From Symbiodinium natans (Eukaryota > Sar > Dinophyceae > Suessiales > Symbiodiniaceae): a stretch of DNA of 42,500 nucleotides. The DNA is taken from the NCBI GenBank assembly GCA_905221605.1, contig CAJNDS010002510.1, forward strand, positions 147,501 to 190,000. The letters are read 5' to 3'. A model generated the notes under the pieces. That model saw only the letters and a program-made list of their open reading frames with translations. It made no database searches and was not told the DNA's origin. Every line of letters begins with the position of its first letter. Positions within the stretch are counted from its first letter, which is position 1. Below, piece after piece: positions 37,521 to 42,500 of the stretch. A program made the translations under genes and the position numbers.

Positions 37521-38440
37521 TCCCTAAGCCCTAAACCCAAACGCTAAACCCTAAACCCTAAACCCTACACCCTACACCCTAAGCCCAAACCCTAAACCCT
37601 CAACCCTAAACTCAAAAACCCTAAACGCCCTAAACCCTAAACCCCAAACGAGCTGGGGATGCCTTCCTTGGGGCTCAGAAGTGTTCTGGGGCCTTTCGAG
37701 CTGCCCTCGGATGGCACCCGGTGGCCCAAGAAGGAACATCAGGCCCCCTGAAGCCCTAAACCCAAGCCCCAAAAGCCCGGTTTAGGGTTTAGGGTTTAGG
37801 GTTTAGGGTTTAGCGTTTGGGTTTAGGGTTTAGGGTCTAGGACCCCAAAAGCCCTAAAAGAGCCCTGAAGGAACCTTAGAACACGAAGCGCACCAACAAC
37901 ATCCTAAAAACCTTTGCGCGCCTTAAGAACCATGAATAAGACATGAAAACCTTAACCTAAGCACCCAAAACACCCAAACGACCCTAAACCCTAAACCCTA
38001 AACCCTAAAACCTAAACCCTAAACGCCTAAAAGGCTCTAAAGCCTCAAGAAAAGCTTCGTCAGGATGGTCCTGGCGCAGCATCGTCAACCTACGAGGCCT
38101 GGGCTTCAAAACGCAAGACAGCGGCTTGGGGTCTAGGGTTTAGGGTTTAGGGTTTCGGGTTTAGGGTTTAGGGTCCCAACCCTGAAACCCGAAAACCCTG
38201 GACCCTAAAGCCTCAAACGAAGCCAGGGAGGAGCCGTCCTGGAGCCCCTGGCGGGCTTCTACGATGAGCCGGTCGTGGATTGGACGCACGGTTTAGGGTT
38301 TAGGGTTTAGGGTTAGGCTTTAGGGTTTAGGGTTTAGGGCTTAGGGTTCAGGGTTTAGGGTTTAGGGCTTAGGGTTCAGGGTTTAGGGTTTAGGGTTTAG
38401 GGTTTAGGATTTAGGGTTTCGGGTTTAGGGTTCAGGGTGG
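37521..38440. repeat. Telomeric mosaic
   Basis: C-strand 37525-37650 and 37980-38030; G-strand 37780-37840, 38125-38175 and 38290-38440 (with CTTAGGG and TTCAGGG variants). Spacers up to 140 bp, no gene. Confidence 0.85.
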
Positions 38441-38492
38441 CTCCACTTCAAAGGAGACCCCAAGTTCGAGAACTGCCCACATGTTTTCTTGA

Positions 38493-38790
38493 ACGCTAAA
38501 CCCTGAACCCTGAACCCTGAACCCTGAACCCTAAACCCTAAACCCTAAACCCTAAACCCTAAACCCTAAACCCTAAACCCTAAACCCTAAACCCTAAACC
38601 CTAAACCCTAAACCCTAAGCCCTAACCCTAAACCCTAAACCCTAAACCCTGAAGCCTTAACCTTAGCCCTAAGCTCTAGACCCCTTCTTCCATGGAGAAG
38701 ATCTTTGCCAAGCAGCTCTTAAACCCTAAACCCTAAACCCTGAACCCTAAACCCTAAACCCCAAACCCTAAGCCCTAAACCCTATCTGTT
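38493..38790. repeat. C-strand array with 75-bp duplicated tail
   Basis: About 20 CCCTAAA units beginning with CCCTGAA variants, then 38640-38718 (GAAGCCTTAACC, AAGCTCTAGACC, AGAAGATCTTTGCCAAG). The same tail recurs at 40647-40725 after another array, so array plus tail were duplicated together. Confidence 0.85.
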
Positions 38791-39265
38791 CGGACATGAG
38801 TTATCAGCTACCCAATGAGCTCTTAAACCCTAAGCACTGAACCCTAAACTTTTTTTCATGGGCGTTGGGGTTTCCAAGACATGAGGTGGATTCGTGATGT
38901 AGGGTGCAGGCCCTGGGCGTGAAGGTTTAGGCTCGAAGGTGTAGTGTGTAGGGTTTAGGATTTCGGCGATGAGGTTTAGGGTTTAGGGTTTGGGGTCGAG
39001 AGTTTAGGGTTTAGGGTTTAGGGTAGGCTTTGGGTTGAATGTGTAGGCTTTAGGGTTTCAGGGTTCGGGTTTGGGCACGCGACCTTAAGGGGACTCGGGT
39101 TTAGGTTTCAGGGCTCAGTTCCTGAACTGAACCCCAAACCCAAAGACAAAAAAAACACCAAGCCCAAACCATTCCAGGTTCAGGTTTCCGGGTTTAGGGC
39201 TGAGGGCGGTTGAGGGCTGTTTTCAACTATTTGGAGGATGGTCTTCATCCTGAACTGAAGAACCT

Positions 39266-39545
39266 AAACCCTAAACCCTAAACCCTAGACCCTAAACCCT
39301 AAACCCTAAACCCTAAAGCCTAAACCCTAAACCCTAAACCCTAAACCCTAAACGCTAAACGCTAAACCCTAAACCCTAAACCCTAAACCCTAAACCCTAA
39401 ACCCTTAACCCTTAACCCTTAACCCTTAACCCTAAACCCTAAACCCTTAACCCTTAACCCTTAACCCTAAACCCTAAACCCTACACCCTACACCCTACAC
39501 CCTAAACCCTAAAGCCTAAACCCTAAACCCTAATCCCTAAACCCT
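39266..39545. repeat. Array with CCCTTAA and CCCTACA variant blocks
   Basis: CCCTAAA units interrupted by homogeneous variant runs: CCCTTAA (39404-39432 and 39446-39468), CCCTACA (39481-39500) and GCTAAAC (39353-39366). Each variant occurs as neighbouring identical units, the mark of local duplication. Confidence 0.9.
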
Positions 39546-42500
39546 GCCCCTCCCCTCCACTGAGGTCACCCTGGATTTCGCGTCGCTCTACCCTTCCATC
39601 ATGCAGCGCCATAGCGCGTTTATGGTTCTAAGGTTTAGGGTTTAGGGTTTGGGGTTTAGGGTTTTGGGTTTAGGGTTTCTAAGGGTAGTCACATGGTCCC
39701 CTAACACGGTCCCTTACCTTCTTTGAAGGGTTCTGAAGTATGGGCCCTTGGGTTTCTTAGAAGGTATATAAGGGGTACATAAGGGGTCCCGTATTAAGGG
39801 CTCATGTAACTACCCTAAGGTTTAAGGGCTTCAAGAGCTCAGAAGCCCTAAACCCTAAACCAGGGGCCCGGCCCTGTCTCATTTGGGGTTAGGTTCAAGG
39901 CTTACAGTTTGGGAGTTTACGTCATCAATTTTTTTTGCCGAAACCCTAAACCCTAAGCCCTAAAGTCCCTGCTTGAGTTGCAACGGGACTTCTTTGGAAC
40001 AGCCTCTGTTTGGGCTTCAGATTGACAGTTTGAGGTTCAGGGTCTGGGGTAGGAGGTTTCGAGGTCTTTGTGATTTCTACAGATCCCATAAACCCCAAGC
40101 CCTAACCCCTAAACCCTAAACCCTAAACCCTAAACCCTGAACCCTAAACCCTAGACCCTAGACTCTACACCTTAGTTTCGTCTTTTTTCTATATCCCGCA
40201 GCAAGCCTAAGACATCCTCCCCTGAATGTCTGAGGCTCTGAGTACGCTCTGACACCTACACCTTATGTGAAACGTTGCGTCAGCCCTAAACCTTAAACCC
40301 TAAACCCTAAACCCTCAACCCTAAACCCTAAACCCTAAACCCTAAAGCCCGCTGCCAAAGGAAGCACAACCTTTGCTACAGCACGCTGCTGCAGCCATCG
40401 ACTCCGCAGCAGGTCGGCGAGGTCATCCGCATGTAGGGTTTAGGGTTTAGGGTTTGGGGTTTAGGGTTTGGGGTTTAGGGTTTAGGGTTTAGGGCTTAGG
40501 GTTTAGGGTTTGGGGTTCCGGGGGTTCCCTAAAGCCGCAACGCCTAAACCCTAAGCCCTAAGCCCTAAGCCCTGAGCCCTAAGCCCGAAGCCCTGAGCCC
40601 TAAGCCCTAAGCCCTAAGCCCTAAGCCCTAAGCTCTCAGCCCTAAACCCTAAACCCTGAAGCCTTAACCTCAGCCCTAAGCTCTAGACCTTTTCTTCGAT
40701 GCAGAAGATCTTTGCCAAGATGCCCTTCAACCCTAAAGACTAAACCCGAAATGTTCGCAGCTACCCCAAGAACCCTGGATGATTGCTCTGGGGTGCAGGG
40801 CCAACTTGTAGGGTTTAGGGTTTAGGGTTTAGGTTTTAGGGTTCAGGGTTTAGGGTTCAGCGTGTACTCAGAATGAATCTTACTTTCTTCGGTTATCATG
40901 GGTTAGGATCGGCTTGAGGCGTTCAGTTGTGGCTTCATGTGGGTGTCAGGGGTTCGGGGTTTGTTTTGGGTTAGGGTTTAGGTTTTGATTATAGAGTTCT
41001 TAAGGGCGGCGGGCTCATGGGGGGCAGGTATCTAAAAAACCTCAGGGAAGCTTTGGCAGCCTGAAGGAGTATTAGGGATCCTTGGGCTACATACCACACC
41101 CCTCCCTTTCGAACTCTCTCGTTTCAGGTTTTTAGGGTTGAGGCTTTAGGGTTCAGGGTTTAGGGTTTTGGGTTTAGGGTTTAAGGGCGATCGCGGGATA
41201 CTCTGGATCATCCCATGCAGTTTTCGCAGTGGTGGCCCTTGCGTGAGCCCTTGGATACACAACTTGGAGCTTGAACCCAGAGTCCCGAACCCTAAACCTA
41301 GCACATCCAAACCCTAAACCCTTAAGCCCTAAGCCCTAGGCCCTAAGCCCTAAGCCCTATGCCCTAAGCCCTAAACCCAAAGCCCACGTAGGCCCTGAAC
41401 CCGAATCTTGGGCTTCCCCTAAGCTGGCCTTAGAAGGCCGAGGCATGTTTGATTTCAAAGGAGTCATACTCGGACCCCTAAGTTTGAGGATGTACCCTTA
41501 AGAGGTTCCCTTAATATACCACTAATATGGCCCGTATCCTTAGGGACCGTTAAAACAGGGTCAGACCCAAAACCCTTAGCCCAAAAGGGTTTCCTTCGGG
41601 TTCAGGGTTTAGGGTTTAGGGTTTAGGGTTTAGGGTTTAGGGTTCAGGGTTCAGGGTTTAAGGCTCAGGGTTTAGGGTTTAAGGTTTAGGGTTCGAAGAC
41701 CTTACAAGCATCTCCACCCTTGAGCCCCATATGCCCTCACAGCCCGAAGCGGTGTTGTCGGAGGATGGTGCGATGCTGGAAGAGGCTGGTTGATTGGGTT
41801 ATACTTGGAAGCCCTCCTGACTTTGTAAGTCTACTTAGTCTCCCCTAGAAACCCTATGATCCTAAATACTATAACAATAACTCTCACAACCCCTTCTTGT
41901 CAGCATTTAGGTGCCCATAACAGGCTTCGGCTACCGATCCGCGCAGATGCACGCGGTCGTGTGGTGATGTGCGCAGATCCAGAACCATGTCTTTGGATCC
42001 TTACGCCCTAAACGCCCACACCTGAAACCCCAAACCCTGACCCCTAAACACCCGACACCCCAAACCCTAAACCCTAAATCCGCAGGGTGGGTTTGAGGTT
42101 TAGGGTTTTGGGTTCGTAGGTTTAGGACTTCGGGTCTTTGTGGCTCAGGCTTTTAGTTTTGGAGGCTGGGGTCAAGCCTAAGCCCGAACACGCCAGAATT
42201 CGGGTTTAGGGTATAGGGTTTTGGGTCTAGGGTTTAGGGTTTAGGGTTTAGGGTAAGGTGGATGATCGCAAGCTGACGAGGACTTCGAAGCCATCCTCCA
42301 TACCCCGCTTCCAGGAAGCCTTGGTTTTCTGAGCGGCCGCTTCGGCTCAGCAGAAACCCCAAACCCCAAACCCTAAACCCTAAACCCTAAACCCTAAACC
42401 TTAAACCCTAAACCCTAAGCTGTTCTGAAAGTCAAGCGTCACGTGCTTGCTCGACTCAGCTAGGGTGCAGTCTCGTGGCAAGCGGGGCCTCATTTATCTA
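39546..42500. repeat. Telomeric mosaic to the end of the window
   Basis: C-strand blocks at 40100-40170, 40280-40345, 40535-40660 (a CCCTAAG variant array), 41310-41380 and 42356-42420; G-strand blocks at 39630-39680, 40434-40520, 40807-40860, 41600-41695 and 42205-42255. 39687-39826 is a copy of the foldback family arm (CACATGGTCCC...TATGGGCCCTTGGG). Spacers of up to about 400 bp (40861-41130, 41700-42005) show no gene. Confidence 0.8.

Noticed and set aside
1-42500. Working tRNA genes, complete rRNA genes or a dinoflagellate spliced-leader gene
   Set aside because: No tRNA-like A/B boxes with acceptor pairing and no spliced-leader sequence were noticed; only the decayed 28S fragment qualifies as RNA-derived.
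1-42500. Concatenated nanochromosomes, as in ciliates
   Set aside because: The spacers between opposed telomere blocks are 50-300 bp and carry no genes, so they are not gene-sized chromosomes; kept only as a structural observation.

Overview
The window looks like nuclear DNA of a dinoflagellate (Symbiodiniaceae or a relative). Three things point there: TTTAGGG-type telomeric repeats scattered through almost the whole sequence, a Ty1/copia polyprotein of the style common in dinoflagellate genomes (a D-T-A protease site and SAP-like modules), and a diverged nuclear-type 28S rRNA fragment. There are no bacterial operons and no recognisable housekeeping genes. Everything protein-coding that I can support belongs to two mobile elements.

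Layout. 1-7130 is a mosaic of short CCCTAAA or TTTAGGG arrays in both orientations, separated by roughly 50-300 bp of non-coding sequence, with a CCCCAAA array, a 245-bp poly-C tract and small dispersed repeats. 7134-12903 is a DNA transposon-like element bounded by a 19-bp terminal inverted repeat. It has a regular array of AT palindromes at its left end and three same-strand ORFs: a small Ser-rich coiled-coil protein, a P-loop ATPase with superfamily-3-helicase-like motifs, and a probable DDE transposase of the KDZ/CxC kind. 12921-21686 is a young Ty1/copia retrotransposon on the minus strand. It has 228-bp LTRs differing at 2 positions, a CTAAA target duplication in telomeric repeats, a tRNA-Met-like primer site, gag, and a large pol. 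21687-42500 returns to the telomere-repeat mosaic. It contains a perfect-ended MITE, a foldback element, a minisatellite with higher-order structure, a 53-bp minisatellite, several dispersed repeat families and a 28S rRNA fragment.

How the parts work together. In the left element the transposase would cut and join, the ATPase could be a replication or target-selection partner, and the small protein could be a scaffold; this is inference from gene order and motifs. The copia element should go through the normal capsid, protease, integrase, reverse transcriptase and RNase H cycle. Its pol also carries a segment with the H-x-D ... H ... R signature of Fe(II)/2-oxoglutarate oxygenases, closest in local pattern to the TET/JBP thymine/cytosine hydroxylases. 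Dinoflagellate DNA is known to replace much of its thymine with hydroxymethyluracil, so that is the most interesting coding observation. The pol ORF also hides two compensating frameshifts that put about 300 residues out of register.

Both elements sit in telomeric repeats, so the repeats may be insertion targets or safe havens. The telomere-repeat mosaic itself, with locally homogenised variant units, is unusual and should be checked against long reads before being taken as real chromosome structure.
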